NCBI RefSeq assembly: GCF_021223605.1
Contig: NZ_CP075175.1
Span: forward strand, 1,902,001-1,966,000
Source of the DNA: Paenibacillus sp. 481
GTDB lineage: Bacteria; Bacillota; Bacilli; Paenibacillales; Paenibacillaceae
Length of the DNA: 64,000 nucleotides
Direction of reading: 5' to 3'
The position numbers and the translations under genes were made by a program. The notes beneath the pieces are model-generated. The model worked only from the letters and a program-made list of their open reading frames with translations, had not been told where the DNA came from and did no database searches. Shown here piece after piece: positions 17,750 through 27,070 of this stretch (within the stretch, counting starts at the first letter, position 1; every line of letters begins with the position of its first letter).

Positions 17750-18928
17750 GTGAAAGGTTTACGAGCACTTGGACTAGGCAGAGAAATTGCGCTGTTAGCC
17801 GTCATATTATTTATGGTGGAGTTCGTTAGAGGAGCTACGATCGTCAGCTTTATCCCTATTTACGGAAAAGACGTACTTCATATCAGTTTAGCGATTATCG
17901 GGACTGCGATTACAGCTCATTACTTAACAGATACGATTCTTAAAATTGGTATCGGTTATTTACTTGATCGGCTATCATCTCGGCTCATCATTAACATCGG
18001 GCTACTGATATCCTTAATTGGCGTAAGTCTGTTTTATTTTGGAGAGAATCCATGGGTATTTGTGCTTGCAGCTGCCTTATATGGTGTAGGAATATCTCCC
18101 ATTTGGCTCGTTTGCCTCACCAAGGTCAACGAAGAACAGCGTGCAGCACAGATGGGTTTTTTATATATGATTTGGCTTGTCGGAATGGGTTCAGGACCGG
18201 TCGTATTAAATGTCATTCTTGATCTCAGTCCACGTTCTGCTTTCCTGCTGATCTTGATCTTGTCAGCACTCGCATGGGGCCTTAGCTTTTTCATCTCTGG
18301 AGGTGTGCACACTGGAGCACCTGCTTCCCCTGTTCCATTCAAAGAGCAATGGGTAGCACTACGGGAACGAATCAGTGCAATGAAGCCGCTGCTGCCAGGC
18401 ATGGTGCTGCAAACATTGGGAGCAAGTATGCTCGTCCCTATTTTACCTACGTTTGCCTCAGAAACGTTATCCCTATCAAGTAGCCAATACTCCGTATTGC
18501 TGCTCATAGGTGGAGGCTGTACCGTGTTAGGACTTGTTCCGCTAGGCAAATGGTCGGATCATAAGGGGCGCAAGCCATTTTTAGTGATAGGATTTTCGAT
18601 TTTTGCTATTACACTAGCTTCACTATCATTAACACCGTCGATTCCGTTGGCCTACGCACTGGCGGTTATCCTTGGTATTTCATATGCAGCTGTATTACCT
18701 GCTTGGAATGCGCTACTTGCATTATACGTCCCACCTAAGCAAAAGGGGTTAGGATGGAGTTTATTATCAACGGTTGAAGGGATCGGCGTGCTAATCGGCC
18801 CTGTGCTAGGGGGCGTTATTGCCAGCTATTTTGCCGCTTCAACGGTCGTATGGGTGAGTGCCAGCTTGTTTGCTGTCATCGCCATTATTTATATTTTGTT
18901 CCCTTCACGCTGGTTTGCAGAACGCTAA
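17750..18928 (+). CDS. MFS transporter
   Basis: A 392-residue major facilitator with 12 predicted helices. Motif A-like stretches are visible after helix 2 (IGYLLDRLSSRLIIN) and, in the second half, GKWSDHKGRKPFL. The family exports drugs, sugars or metabolites; no substrate can be named. GTG at 17750 is preferred because AAAGGAG lies 8 bases before it; TTG at 17744 is too close. A TATAAT box is at 17713-17718. Confidence 0.85.
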   Translation: MKGLRALGLGREIALLAVILFMVEFVRGATIVSFIPIYGKDVLHISLAIIGTAITAHYLTDTILKIGIGYLLDRLSSRLIINIGLLISLIGVSLFYFGENPWVFVLAAALYGVGISPIWLVCLTKVNEEQRAAQMGFLYMIWLVGMGSGPVVLNVILDLSPRSAFLLILILSALAWGLSFFISGGVHTGAPASPVPFKEQWVALRERISAMKPLLPGMVLQTLGASMLVPILPTFASETLSLSSSQYSVLLLIGGGCTVLGLVPLGKWSDHKGRKPFLVIGFSIFAITLASLSLTPSIPLAYALAVILGISYAAVLPAWNALLALYVPPKQKGLGWSLLSTVEGIGVLIGPVLGGVIASYFAASTVVWVSASLFAVIAIIYILFPSRWFAER

Positions 18929-18992
18929 CTACATAGAGGAGCAGCCTTAAAATTAAACTTTTCGAAAAAATGGGAGAGGTGAATATGGTTAT

Positions 18993-19598
18993 ATGTGGGA
19001 GTGGATGAGTGAACTTATTACCATGCTTAAACAAATTGATAGGCATCAAGTTGCGGATTGGCTGAAGCAATACTCCGAATTAGGGCCGTTGCCAGGCATT
19101 CTATTCCCTTTTATTGAAGCCTTCCTGCCATTTTTACCGTTGATCGTCTTTGTCATGGCGAATGCGGCTGCGTACGGCTTAGGGCTTGGCTTTTTATATT
19201 CATGGATTGGCTGCTGTGCAGGTGCCTTCGCTATATTCTGGCTTGCCCGCCTATTCGGTGGAAGGTTCGGCGCGTATATCCAAAGGAAGATGCCTGCTTC
19301 ACAAAAGTTATTTAAGTGGATGCAGGAAAAAGGATTTACTCCCCTCTTCCTGCTCTTATGTTTTCCGTTCGTACCGTCATCGATAATTAACGTGGCCGCA
19401 GGGATCAGTACGATTTCGTTCCGCATGTTTATGATTGCCGTAATGGCCGGAAAATCAGTCATGATTTTTATGATGGCGTTTATTGGCCATGATTGGCAGG
19501 GCTTTATTACTCAGCCGTGGAGAATTATAGTGGCCTTAGTCGTGTTGTTGGGCTTGTGGTATGGCGGCAAGAAGCTGGAGGCCCGCTATCACATCTAA
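18993..19598 (+). CDS. TVP38/TMEM64 family membrane protein
   Basis: A 201-residue protein of the DedA/TVP38 (VTT domain) group with five or six membrane segments. Features of the family: FIEAFLPFLPLIVFVMANA with a helical hairpin entering the membrane (about 48-66), FPFVPSSIINVAAG (about 127-140) and MIAVMAGKSVMIFM. Related proteins act as lipid scramblases or transporters; the role here is unknown. The start is uncertain: ATG 18993 or ATG 19005. A 7-codon frame (18985-19008) sits directly behind the ribosome site GGGAGAGG and ends overlapping the second ATG. Confidence 0.8.
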   Translation: MWEWMSELITMLKQIDRHQVADWLKQYSELGPLPGILFPFIEAFLPFLPLIVFVMANAAAYGLGLGFLYSWIGCCAGAFAIFWLARLFGGRFGAYIQRKMPASQKLFKWMQEKGFTPLFLLLCFPFVPSSIINVAAGISTISFRMFMIAVMAGKSVMIFMMAFIGHDWQGFITQPWRIIVALVVLLGLWYGGKKLEARYHI

Positions 19599-19714
19599 GC
19601 CAGAATAGTTTGAAACGGATGCGGGCAAATTATGAACAGCTTATCAGCGTCAACTAAGCCAAGTCGAATGATTTGCAGCTGAACACGCAGTTCATGAAAG
19701 GAGTAAACGCCCGC

Positions 19715-19996
19715 ATGACGAACCAACAATCAGGCATGAACCCGATATCGAAAGAACGGGTGGAAGTTGACGGCATTTACGCAAATGAATGGGGACGCGA
19801 GGAATTGCTTTATCGCGGACAAAAGTATCCGGCCGATCATCAGCTCGGAGCTACGGAATGGGAATTGAAGGAGTTTATTTACGATACCCATGCTGAAGGC
19901 CATACGGATGAGCGGCTTGTGCCGAAGGCAGATAGCAAGATTGAACCACCTAAGCAGATACATCCACGCAAGCACACGGATCGCGGGGACAAGTAG
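19715..19996 (+). CDS. Small hydrophilic protein of unknown function
   Basis: A 93-residue soluble protein with many charged residues: VDGIYANEWGREELLYRGQK and LGATEWELKEFIYD in the middle, then a basic, Pro/His-rich tail. The middle resembles small YjzC-like proteins, but weakly. AAAGGAG lies 11 bases before ATG 19715. No cofactor or membrane feature. Confidence 0.6.
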   Translation: MTNQQSGMNPISKERVEVDGIYANEWGREELLYRGQKYPADHQLGATEWELKEFIYDTHAEGHTDERLVPKADSKIEPPKQIHPRKHTDRGDK

Positions 19997-20121
19997 TATA
20001 GGTTAGGTTGTTACGGGTAGCAGTACAAGCAGCACGGATATTATGGATAGTAATGGAAGTTCAGGCAGTGCAGTAATGAGAGTAATGGCAATAACAACAT
20101 ATAATTCGATTTTAAAAAAGC

Positions 20122-20156
20122 AACAGGGCCTCCGATTTCACATTGGAGGCCCTGTT
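20122..20156 (-). terminator. Terminator of spo0M
   Basis: Perfect 12-bp stem AACAGGGCCTCC with its complement and an 11-base loop; the minus strand continues into GCTTTTTTAAAA. It lies 19 bases beyond the spo0M stop. The stretch 19997-20120 holds no gene. Confidence 0.85.
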
Positions 20157-20174
20157 CAACAGTAACTTCTTATC

Positions 20175-20951
20175 TTATAGGTGACGGCGAATAATATCAG
20201 CCAATTCTTGTGAAAATCCTTCTGCTCCGAGCTCACGCAACTCCTTTAAGCTGCGACGATAACGGACAAATGTTTCGTCCATATCCATTGCCTCTGCAAA
20301 CAGACCCGCGAAACCACGCGCGCGACGGTCAATTTGGATAAGCAATTCAATGCCCTGTTCCGTTGTGAAGAACATAATTTCCAATTCGTCCAGATCACCA
20401 CGGAAATGAGATGTTGGCACGAATTCAAACTCTTGGACAAACGGTAAAGAGCCGCCTAAGCGAGCTGCATATTCGCATTCTGCCTTGCGAAGACGAAATC
20501 CGAGTCGATTTACACCATCGATGATGATGCTTTGCTCAACAGTCGGTACGACTTCGATACGGTCATTGTCAGTCGGATCTATGGCGCTAGGGATGTCCAG
20601 CTCTGTTTTCAACCATACAGGGGCCGTTCCAATCGTTAATGGCACATTCGACGGCAAAATAAAGGAGAACGGGATTTCACGCGCTTCACTCGCTTGGATG
20701 GAGAAAGCATCGCTTACACGAAAACGAGCAAGTTCGTGCTGATATGTCGTCTTCCTGTCGTCCACTTCTTTCACATATTGTGACATTAACTGTAAGCGGA
20801 TACCGTCAATTTGCTGCGCAACTTGTCCACCGTTTAGCTTCACAACACCGCGTACTTCTTCACCTGGCGCATAACGTGCTTTTTCTAACAACGTATCTAC
20901 CTTGGCAGACCCAATTCCGATGCTAGCTAACATACGATTGAACATAGACAT
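20175..20951 (-). CDS. spo0M: Spo0M, sporulation-control protein
   Basis: A 258-residue protein with the arrestin-like beta-sandwich fold of Spo0M: IGIGSAKVDTLLEKARYAPG at residues 10-29 is the family's opening, and DLDELEIMFFTTEQGIELLIQIDRR lies in the second half. In B. subtilis it affects entry into sporulation and links to the cell envelope and cytokinesis. An AGGAGG-like site precedes the ATG. A sigma-W-type promoter about 100 bases upstream agrees with the known sigma-W control of spo0M. Confidence 0.92.
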   Translation of the reverse strand: MSMFNRMLASIGIGSAKVDTLLEKARYAPGEEVRGVVKLNGGQVAQQIDGIRLQLMSQYVKEVDDRKTTYQHELARFRVSDAFSIQASEAREIPFSFILPSNVPLTIGTAPVWLKTELDIPSAIDPTDNDRIEVVPTVEQSIIIDGVNRLGFRLRKAECEYAARLGGSLPFVQEFEFVPTSHFRGDLDELEIMFFTTEQGIELLIQIDRRARGFAGLFAEAMDMDETFVRYRRSLKELRELGAEGFSQELADIIRRHL

Positions 20952-21051
20952 AGCATAAACCTCCTGTTATCGGTTGAAATTTTCCATTTCATGTAACGCC
21001 AAGTCAATAAGCACTGCAAATGGAATGTTGTCTACATATTTATGATACTAT

Positions 21052-21078
21052 TACGGTCGATTATCAGCAATTGTTTCA
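21052..21078 (-). promoter_or_regulatory. Candidate sigma-W promoter of spo0M
   Basis: On the minus strand TGAAAC (21078-21073) and CGTA (21055-21052) are 17 bases apart, the hallmark spacing of ECF sigma-W promoters for envelope stress. A sigma-A-like pair, TTGACT and GAAAAT with 17 bases between, lies nearer the gene (about 21005-20977). Confidence 0.65.
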
Positions 21079-21281
21079 AGCATTAACCCTTAAGCTGATA
21101 GTTAAATAATGGGTACGACCCATTCAAACCCGCGTCAGGCTTACTATGAGCAAGCACGTGCTACCATAGCACCATTGACAGTTTGTCCAAAACGGCGTAG
21201 CATACAATTTCTCGTCCTTCTTTGCATGAAGACGTGATGAGAAGGTAAATGTAATGAAGAGATGGAAAGGAGGAGCCAACT

Positions 21282-21779
21282 ATGGCCGATTCCAAAATTA
21301 AAGGCTTTTTGAATGAGTTTAAACAGTTTGCAATGCGCGGTAACGTAATCGACTTAGCGGTCGGTGTTATCATCGGTGGTGCATTCAACAAAATCGTCAC
21401 GTCGATCGTGAACGACTTAGTTATGCCTCCGATCGGAAAAGTCTTGGGTGGAGTAAACTTCAAAGATTTGTTCCTTCCTTTAGGAGCAAGTAAAACAGGT
21501 GAACCTATCAACTCCCTTGCCCAAGCCCAACAAGCAGGCGTGCCTGTTATTGCATACGGACAATTTATTAACGTCGTAATCGACTTCCTTATCGTTGCAC
21601 TTTGCGTGTTTCTCGTCGTTAAAGGCATGAACATGTGGCATAGCAAAAAGGGCAAAGAAGAAGCACCAGCCGAGCCAACGACAAAGACATGCCCATACTG
21701 TGTGTCTGAAATTCCTCTAGCGGCAACACGCTGCGGACATTGTACATCTGTGCTTACTGAAGCAGAAGCAAAAGCATAA
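21282..21779 (+). CDS. mscL: MscL, large-conductance mechanosensitive channel, with zinc-ribbon tail
   Basis: A 165-residue channel subunit that opens on hypo-osmotic shock. The N-terminal amphipathic helix and pore helix TM1 ([20 protein letters not shown], residues 17-36) and TM2 (about 93-115) are intact. After the cytoplasmic basic cluster, where most MscL proteins end, residues 137-154 form a zinc ribbon: CPYC, ten residues, CGHC. That is about 30 residues longer than B. subtilis MscL. A strong AAAGGAGGAG site precedes the ATG. Confidence 0.95.
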   Translation: MADSKIKGFLNEFKQFAMRGNVIDLAVGVIIGGAFNKIVTSIVNDLVMPPIGKVLGGVNFKDLFLPLGASKTGEPINSLAQAQQAGVPVIAYGQFINVVIDFLIVALCVFLVVKGMNMWHSKKGKEEAPAEPTTKTCPYCVSEIPLAATRCGHCTSVLTEAEAKA

Positions 21780-21794
21780 TAAGCGAACATATAT

Positions 21795-21840
21795 AAGCCC
21801 CTCCGTCCACTGCTTGGCAGTGAATAGAGGGGCTTTGTTC
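21795..21840. terminator. Bidirectional terminator between mscL and the downstream gene
   Basis: AAGCCCCTC pairs with GAGGGGCTT, enclosing a second hairpin CACTGC-TTG-GCAGTG (21808-21822). It serves two convergent genes. Confidence 0.75.
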
Positions 21841-21857
21841 GTTACATTGTATTTAAA

Positions 21858-22169
21858 TTACATCGGGCGATTCGGCTTATTCACCAACAGATCAACCATC
21901 ATTTTTAAATGTGGGTCAATGACGAACTCTTCTTCGCCGTTGTCCATTTTTTTAATATGAATTTCTGTATAGTCTGTGTCTGCCGCGTTCGGCACGAACG
22001 TATAAGTTGCTTCGTCCTCGCAACGCACATCATAGCCCATTGCGCTAAACATCGCTACCAAATCGCTAACGCTCGGGCGCTCCCCTTTAGGAACCATTAC
22101 AAGTCCCCTCAGCTTAGATACCTCTTTCGTGCCTTTATGTTCAACGTCAAAATGAACGATGTATTCCAT
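21858..22169 (-). CDS. Conserved hypothetical protein
   Basis: A 103-residue soluble protein with an alpha/beta pattern: MEYIVHFDVEHKGTKEVSKL, then SVSDLVAMFSAMGYDVRCE and YTEIHIKKMDNGEEEFVIDP. I do not recognise a family. ATG 22169 is preferred because AGGAGG lies 8 bases before it; an ATG at 22202 lacks a ribosome site. Confidence 0.65.
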   Translation of the reverse strand: MEYIVHFDVEHKGTKEVSKLRGLVMVPKGERPSVSDLVAMFSAMGYDVRCEDEATYTFVPNAADTDYTEIHIKKMDNGEEEFVIDPHLKMMVDLLVNKPNRPM

Positions 22170-22373
22170 GATGAAGTCCTCCTGGTACGAATTGCATTTC
22201 ACACCTATACGATTAGTTTACCGTTAACATTATGCTGGCTCTTTAATCGTGAAACTATGCACATAAGACGTGAATAATCGCGTGCAACGCATTCGTTATT
22301 GTCGATATCATTTATATGGAATACGTTACATAGTCATAAGCGTTGCAGGAACATGTTGTAAACGAAACGATCA

Positions 22374-23315
22374 TTAACGTTCTGAATCATTTTCACCAAA
22401 ATCGAAATAACGTTTTAACGTTCGCTCGTACCGTTCACCGCACACTTGCTCTAGATCTGGGCCCCACTGCTGCTCTAGTTCATACAAGATAAGTTCCTGC
22501 GCAAAATGACCCATCACTAAATCAGTTACCGCTTCATGGCTAGTTACGAGCGCCTTAGCCATACGGCCTTCACCACGAGTTCCGATTATCGCTCGCTTGC
22601 GGTCGATGACGATTGAAAATTTACGCTGTTGAGGTTGTGACATACCTTGAAGTGCCGCTTGGGACGAACCTTGAACTTCTTCAGTAGTAGCACTAGATTC
22701 ATCTTGAATCAAACTTCCAAGATCGGCTTGCTCTTCTCCCTCACCCTTAACATTGGGGTTCCGCCAATGCGCCGTTTGCTTCAGTAACGCAACGCTCCGT
22801 TTCACCCCATGCTTATGTTCTTCTATGTCTGCAATCGACCATAGCACGCGCACACCGCGCGCTTCCGCTTGCTCTAAGTCAGTTCTTAGTGCCGTCGCTT
22901 CCTCCGGCCAAACATCTGCAATAATCTCAAATTGCGCTTCATGCAGCGCCCGTCTTAACGCATCAGTGACCGCCCGCTCTCCTTCAATGGAGAAGAAGTC
23001 CGTGTCATCTGCTTGTGTGGCAGGCATATGCTGCTCCACATAGCGAAGCGATGCTTCCAACCGTGAATTGATCGTTCGTGTTAATTCCTCTGGCTGAATC
23101 GATGTATAATAAGACGGCTCACCTTGTCGATGGAGGACGAATCCATGGTCAACAAGCCGTTGCAGGGCTGCATATACATTTGAACGGGATACGCCTAGCT
23201 TTTTGGCTGCTTCGTACCCCGTCATTGGCCCCTGCTCGGACAAGCTAACGACGATTCTAGCTTCCATTTCTGTCAATCCGAGTGCTCGTAGATGTTGCAC
23301 CAGGCTGTCTATCAC
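22374..23315 (-). CDS. TrmB-family transcriptional regulator
   Basis: About 313 residues. The N-terminal winged helix (about residues 1-75) contains LGLTEMEARIVVSLSEQGPM and a recognition helix LGVSRSNVYAALQRLVD, the typical TrmB opening. A coiled region (80-100) and a phospholipase-D-like ligand domain follow, with an acidic/Ser insert around residue 210 and RAIIGTRGEGRMAKALV in the last third. TrmB proteins usually sense sugars or envelope signals. GTG 23315 stands 7 bases after AAGGAGG; an upstream ATG at 23393 has no ribosome site. No obvious target is adjacent. Confidence 0.8.
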   Translation of the reverse strand: MIDSLVQHLRALGLTEMEARIVVSLSEQGPMTGYEAAKKLGVSRSNVYAALQRLVDHGFVLHRQGEPSYYTSIQPEELTRTINSRLEASLRYVEQHMPATQADDTDFFSIEGERAVTDALRRALHEAQFEIIADVWPEEATALRTDLEQAEARGVRVLWSIADIEEHKHGVKRSVALLKQTAHWRNPNVKGEGEEQADLGSLIQDESSATTEEVQGSSQAALQGMSQPQQRKFSIVIDRKRAIIGTRGEGRMAKALVTSHEAVTDLVMGHFAQELILYELEQQWGPDLEQVCGERYERTLKRYFDFGENDSER

Positions 23316-23402
23316 ACGAAATCCTCCTTCGACCTTCCCGTATATGCTAAGTAGACTACCTTCTATTGTAGCGTATCGTACGTTTGTTCGCACTTAAAAA
23401 AA

Positions 23403-23421
23403 GCAGGGGACAAGCCCCTGC
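23403..23421 (-). terminator. Terminator between TrmB and zinc-ribbon genes
   Basis: GCAGGGG-ACAAG-CCCCTGC. The perfect 7-bp stem stands on the TrmB side of the gap, 64 bases past the stop of the zinc-ribbon gene transcribed toward it. On the minus strand seven T follow, so it ends that gene's transcript before the TrmB gene. Confidence 0.8.
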
Positions 23422-23484
23422 CCTTCGCACGTCACGTATATGCTCTGCGCCTATCTATGCTATCTACTCTTTCTACCCAGTCTG

Positions 23485-24168
23485 CTAAATAAACGGTGTA
23501 CCGCAGCGCTCGCACCATTTCGCATCAAGCTCCGAGTAAGCTGCACAGTTCGGGCAGCAGCGCGCCGAAAGTTCCGGTTCAGATTTCACATCGATCCGAT
23601 TACCACCTAGTCGTGTTTGATAGGGCTGAACCGGCTCATCGTCCTCTTCATCGAACTTGTTGTAGCTTGACGGTGTATTCGACTTATTCAAAGTAACATA
23701 CTTAGGTTCAGCATCTTTTACCTCTTGTTCGTCAAAAATCGTCGTTGACGAGGAGAAGTCGTTATCTGTATCTTCCATTGTAAACGTAGTCTTCGTTAAT
23801 GCAGTAGGCGGCGGCTCGGGGAGCTTACTGCCGCAAGCTGGACAAAACTTAGAGCTCCATGCGGCAATTTCACCGCATTCGCAGCGCTTCTCATTTTTCA
23901 ATAAGCTTTGACGCCATTCTAAATCACGAATTTCCCGCTCCAATAACAGATTGGCCTCCACTAGCTGACTAACGTCTGCCTCTGCCTTCACCAAGTTTTC
24001 CTTTTTATAAGCTTCGTATACGATTTCACCGATATTAAAAATGTTATGATCAATATCTTTTTGCCGTGTCGAAATCTGCGTCTCAATACGGTTAATTTCG
24101 ATAACAACTTGAGCTTTTTCGGATGCCTTGGACGCTCCATCCTTTATTTTTTGCAACCAACGGTTCAT
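23485..24168 (-). CDS. Zinc-ribbon protein with N-terminal coiled coil
   Basis: A 227-residue soluble protein. Residues 1-100 are a charged coiled coil (EKAQVVIEINRIETQISTRQ, LLLEREIRDLEWRQ). Two zinc ribbons follow: C-E-C...CPACGSK near residues 95-120 and a C-terminal one, CCPNC...CERCGTPF. The linker is acidic and Ser-rich. No enzyme motif; it may be an adaptor. ATG 24168 is chosen for GGAGGAG 6 bases before it. Family not known to me beyond 'zinc ribbon domain-containing protein'. Confidence 0.7.
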   Translation of the reverse strand: MNRWLQKIKDGASKASEKAQVVIEINRIETQISTRQKDIDHNIFNIGEIVYEAYKKENLVKAEADVSQLVEANLLLEREIRDLEWRQSLLKNEKRCECGEIAAWSSKFCPACGSKLPEPPPTALTKTTFTMEDTDNDFSSSTTIFDEQEVKDAEPKYVTLNKSNTPSSYNKFDEEDDEPVQPYQTRLGGNRIDVKSEPELSARCCPNCAAYSELDAKWCERCGTPFI

Positions 24169-24467
24169 CCCGGCTCCTCCATTCGCATCTTTCATTAATA
24201 AACACATCCTTATTTCAAACATTTAAACGTGATTCTAACAGACGAAACGCCTAATAGTGTGCATCTATGTGAACATATGCTTGACCATTACTAATAATGA
24301 GGAAAAACATGTATTCCATCTTTGATTCACCAAAAGTTATAATTAAACCTATTATGCCTTGTCTATTTTAACGCAGATTTGTGTCGAAAGTTGCTGTCGA
24401 AAAATCGAACAGATATTAACATAGATATACTAAATGGGTGATTATAACAAGAGGGAGCACAGAGGCA

Positions 24468-26942
24468 ATGACAGAATTACCACGTTCTGAACGTGCAAAA
24501 GGCGATCAAGGCTCTAAAAATGATAAGCACGTTAAATATAATGGCACTGGTTATGGTAAACATACGACGGACGGTAAATCTAATGGTACGTCAAACACGC
24601 CGCCGGCACAGGCATTATGGGATAATCGCCCGCGCGGCATAGCAAAGTATTGGCCCGCTCCAATGGCCGATGAAATAACGAACCCGCTCACTGAGCCGCG
24701 ACAGTCAAGCTTGTCACGCCAGAGTGTGCTGCGTGAGCAGCGGCATGAGCTAGGGCATGGTCAGCAGAGCGAGCAGTTGCGTGGGCAGCGCCACGAGTTG
24801 GGGCACGGGCAGCAGAGTGGGCAACATAGCGAGCAGCACGAAGCGGATTTGCTGTTTTTCGCATCCCTTGAAAAGCAGGGGATGCGCTTGCACAGCGCAC
24901 AGCGCGATGCTGTACGCCATCATGCAGGCCCGCTGCTCTGCCTTGCAGGAGCAGGCTCTGGCAAGACGTCGGTGCTTACAACCCGCGCAGCCTACTTAAT
25001 GGCCGTTCACGGTGTGGCGCCAGAAGCACTGTGGCTAGTCACCTTTACGAACAAGGCTGCTGCGGAAATGCGTGCGCGCCTTGGCCGCCTGCCTGGCGTG
25101 ACCTACAAAATGGCACGCAACGTTCAGGCACGCACATTCCATTCCTTCGCGCTCGCCTTGCTGCAAGCCTATGCACCACCATTCACACTGCTCGCGGAAG
25201 AACGCGCTCGACACGGGTTTATGAAACGTGTGCTGCGTGAGTTGCGCTTGCATGATTCGCTGCAAGCAGAGACCGTATTGGCGGCACTTTCTGCCCTAAA
25301 GGCACGTATGCTGTCACCCGGGGAATGGAAGCCGACGGATATGACGGAACGTGACATGCAGCGGGCTATGCTTCGCTTTGAGGAGCAAAAAGCAGAGCGT
25401 TCGTTGAAAGATTTTGATGATTTGCTCGTTGATATCGTTCGCATGCTGCAAGAAGATGAGGCACTTCTGATGCGGCTGCGTCGTCGTTTTCGGTACGTTA
25501 TGGTTGACGAGTTTCAAGATACGACGCCTGTGCAATATGAATTGATAAGACTCGTTACGAAGGACAGCCGCAATCTGGCTGTATTCGGGGATGATGATCA
25601 GACGATTTACACGTTTAATGGCGCTTGCCATAAATATATAACGGAATTTAAAGCTCGTTACACCGATGCAGTGCAAGTGACGCTAAGCTGGAATTTTCGC
25701 TCAACAAAGCCGATTGTCGGACTAGGGAACGCGATTATTCGTCATAACAACGAACGGCTTGCGAAGACGATGGTTGCTGTAGCACAAGATGCTAATTCTA
25801 GCACCGTCCCAGCGGCTCCGCTCTACGTTAACCCACGTGATGCGGACGATGAAGCGCGATTCGTCGCAGAACGAATTCAAACACGCGTCGCGAACGGCGC
25901 AAGGCCGTGGAGTGACTTCGCGGTATTATACCGCACCGCGCAGGCAAGCCGCGCTGTGGTGGAGTATTTCACCATGCACGAGATCCCGTTCCGGCAATTC
26001 GGAGCTGAGCCGTTGTTCTACGATCACGGGCTTGTTAGACCGCTTATCGATCATTTGCGGTTGGCGCTTCAGCCGCGGAACTTCAACGCCTTAGAGAGCG
26101 CCGTTGCCGCGCTGTACGTTTCCCGTGATGCGGGAATGACGTATATACGCGATGCGGATCAGCAACAGGCCAAAAAGTACCCGCTCGTCCATCTACAATC
26201 ATGGACGCAGCTGGCCGACTTTCAGCGCGAGGCGGTTAAACCGCGCATTCGTTATATAAAAAAGCTGGCCGCAATGAAGCCAGCGCTAGCTATTCGCGAT
26301 ATGCGGCGTGAATTTTACGACAAGTATACGACGGCTCTTTCCGGTGAGCAGGCGACCGCTCATCAGGACAGCGCCGCTGAAACGCTGGAAGAGCTAGAAG
26401 CGTCCGCTAAGCGCTTTGACACAGTTGAAGCTTTTTTGAATCATATTGACCGCTTAGCCGCAGCGTACGCGGAAGTTCGCAAGCATAACGATGAAGATGC
26501 TGTCACGCTAATGACAATTCATCGTGCCAAAGGATTAGAGTTCCCAGAAGTATTTATGATCGGAGTCTCAGAAGGCATTCTGCCTCACCGGACGGCACTG
26601 CGTGACAAAGCGCCCGCCGATAAGCAAGCAGCGGCGAGCTTGTCCGCCAACGGCAATGAGCGTATTGAGCGCAGTGAGCTCAATGCGCAAACCAAGCGTC
26701 TCAACCACGTGCAGCACAGGCAAGGTGCAGGCTCCATCTCTAAAGGCAGCATGGCACCGTCAGGAGCATTAGAATCCGCATCTACTTCAGACAACTTATT
26801 GGAAGAAGAGCGGAGGCTTGCCTATGTAGCCGTAACGAGAGCTCGTGAGCAGCTTTATATTAGCTCGCCTGCACTTGTACACGGACAGAAAGCTGAAATT
26901 AGCCGCTTTATCCGAGAAGCTTGGACGTTATCAGCACAGTAA
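24468..26942 (+). CDS. UvrD/Rep-type ATP-dependent DNA helicase (YjcD-like)
   Basis: An 824-residue superfamily 1A helicase. Walker A AGAGSGKTS is at about residues 160-168, motif Ia TFTNKAAAEMRAR follows, motif II VDEFQDTTPVQ, motif III FGDDDQTIYTFNG, motif IV SWNFRSTKPIV, motif V TIHRAKGLEFPEVFMIG and motif VI YVAVTRAREQLYIS. It likely unwinds DNA in repair or recombination. Two oddities: a low-complexity N-terminal extension of about 130 residues with a duplicated 16-residue unit, and a poorly conserved Ser/Ala/Gln-rich insert of about 60 residues between motifs V and VI. ATG 24468 follows AGAGGGAG. Confidence 0.9.
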   Translation: MTELPRSERAKGDQGSKNDKHVKYNGTGYGKHTTDGKSNGTSNTPPAQALWDNRPRGIAKYWPAPMADEITNPLTEPRQSSLSRQSVLREQRHELGHGQQSEQLRGQRHELGHGQQSGQHSEQHEADLLFFASLEKQGMRLHSAQRDAVRHHAGPLLCLAGAGSGKTSVLTTRAAYLMAVHGVAPEALWLVTFTNKAAAEMRARLGRLPGVTYKMARNVQARTFHSFALALLQAYAPPFTLLAEERARHGFMKRVLRELRLHDSLQAETVLAALSALKARMLSPGEWKPTDMTERDMQRAMLRFEEQKAERSLKDFDDLLVDIVRMLQEDEALLMRLRRRFRYVMVDEFQDTTPVQYELIRLVTKDSRNLAVFGDDDQTIYTFNGACHKYITEFKARYTDAVQVTLSWNFRSTKPIVGLGNAIIRHNNERLAKTMVAVAQDANSSTVPAAPLYVNPRDADDEARFVAERIQTRVANGARPWSDFAVLYRTAQASRAVVEYFTMHEIPFRQFGAEPLFYDHGLVRPLIDHLRLALQPRNFNALESAVAALYVSRDAGMTYIRDADQQQAKKYPLVHLQSWTQLADFQREAVKPRIRYIKKLAAMKPALAIRDMRREFYDKYTTALSGEQATAHQDSAAETLEELEASAKRFDTVEAFLNHIDRLAAAYAEVRKHNDEDAVTLMTIHRAKGLEFPEVFMIGVSEGILPHRTALRDKAPADKQAAASLSANGNERIERSELNAQTKRLNHVQHRQGAGSISKGSMAPSGALESASTSDNLLEEERRLAYVAVTRAREQLYISSPALVHGQKAEISRFIREAWTLSAQ
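24732..24827 (+). repeat. Two 48-bp tandem units inside the helicase gene
   Basis: Two adjacent 48-base units encode 16 residues each, sharing QRHELGHGQQS. They keep the reading frame and lie in the non-catalytic N-terminal extension. Confidence 0.8.
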
Positions 26943-27070
26943 ATGGAAAATAAGCGTATGACACAGATCATTAGTTTTGAAATGAAGGCAACTTTTCCGT
27001 TACAATAGAATAGTCGCAGAGATGTGATGCATCTGTTACCTGCACAATACGTTTGTTTGAGGGGATGCAT

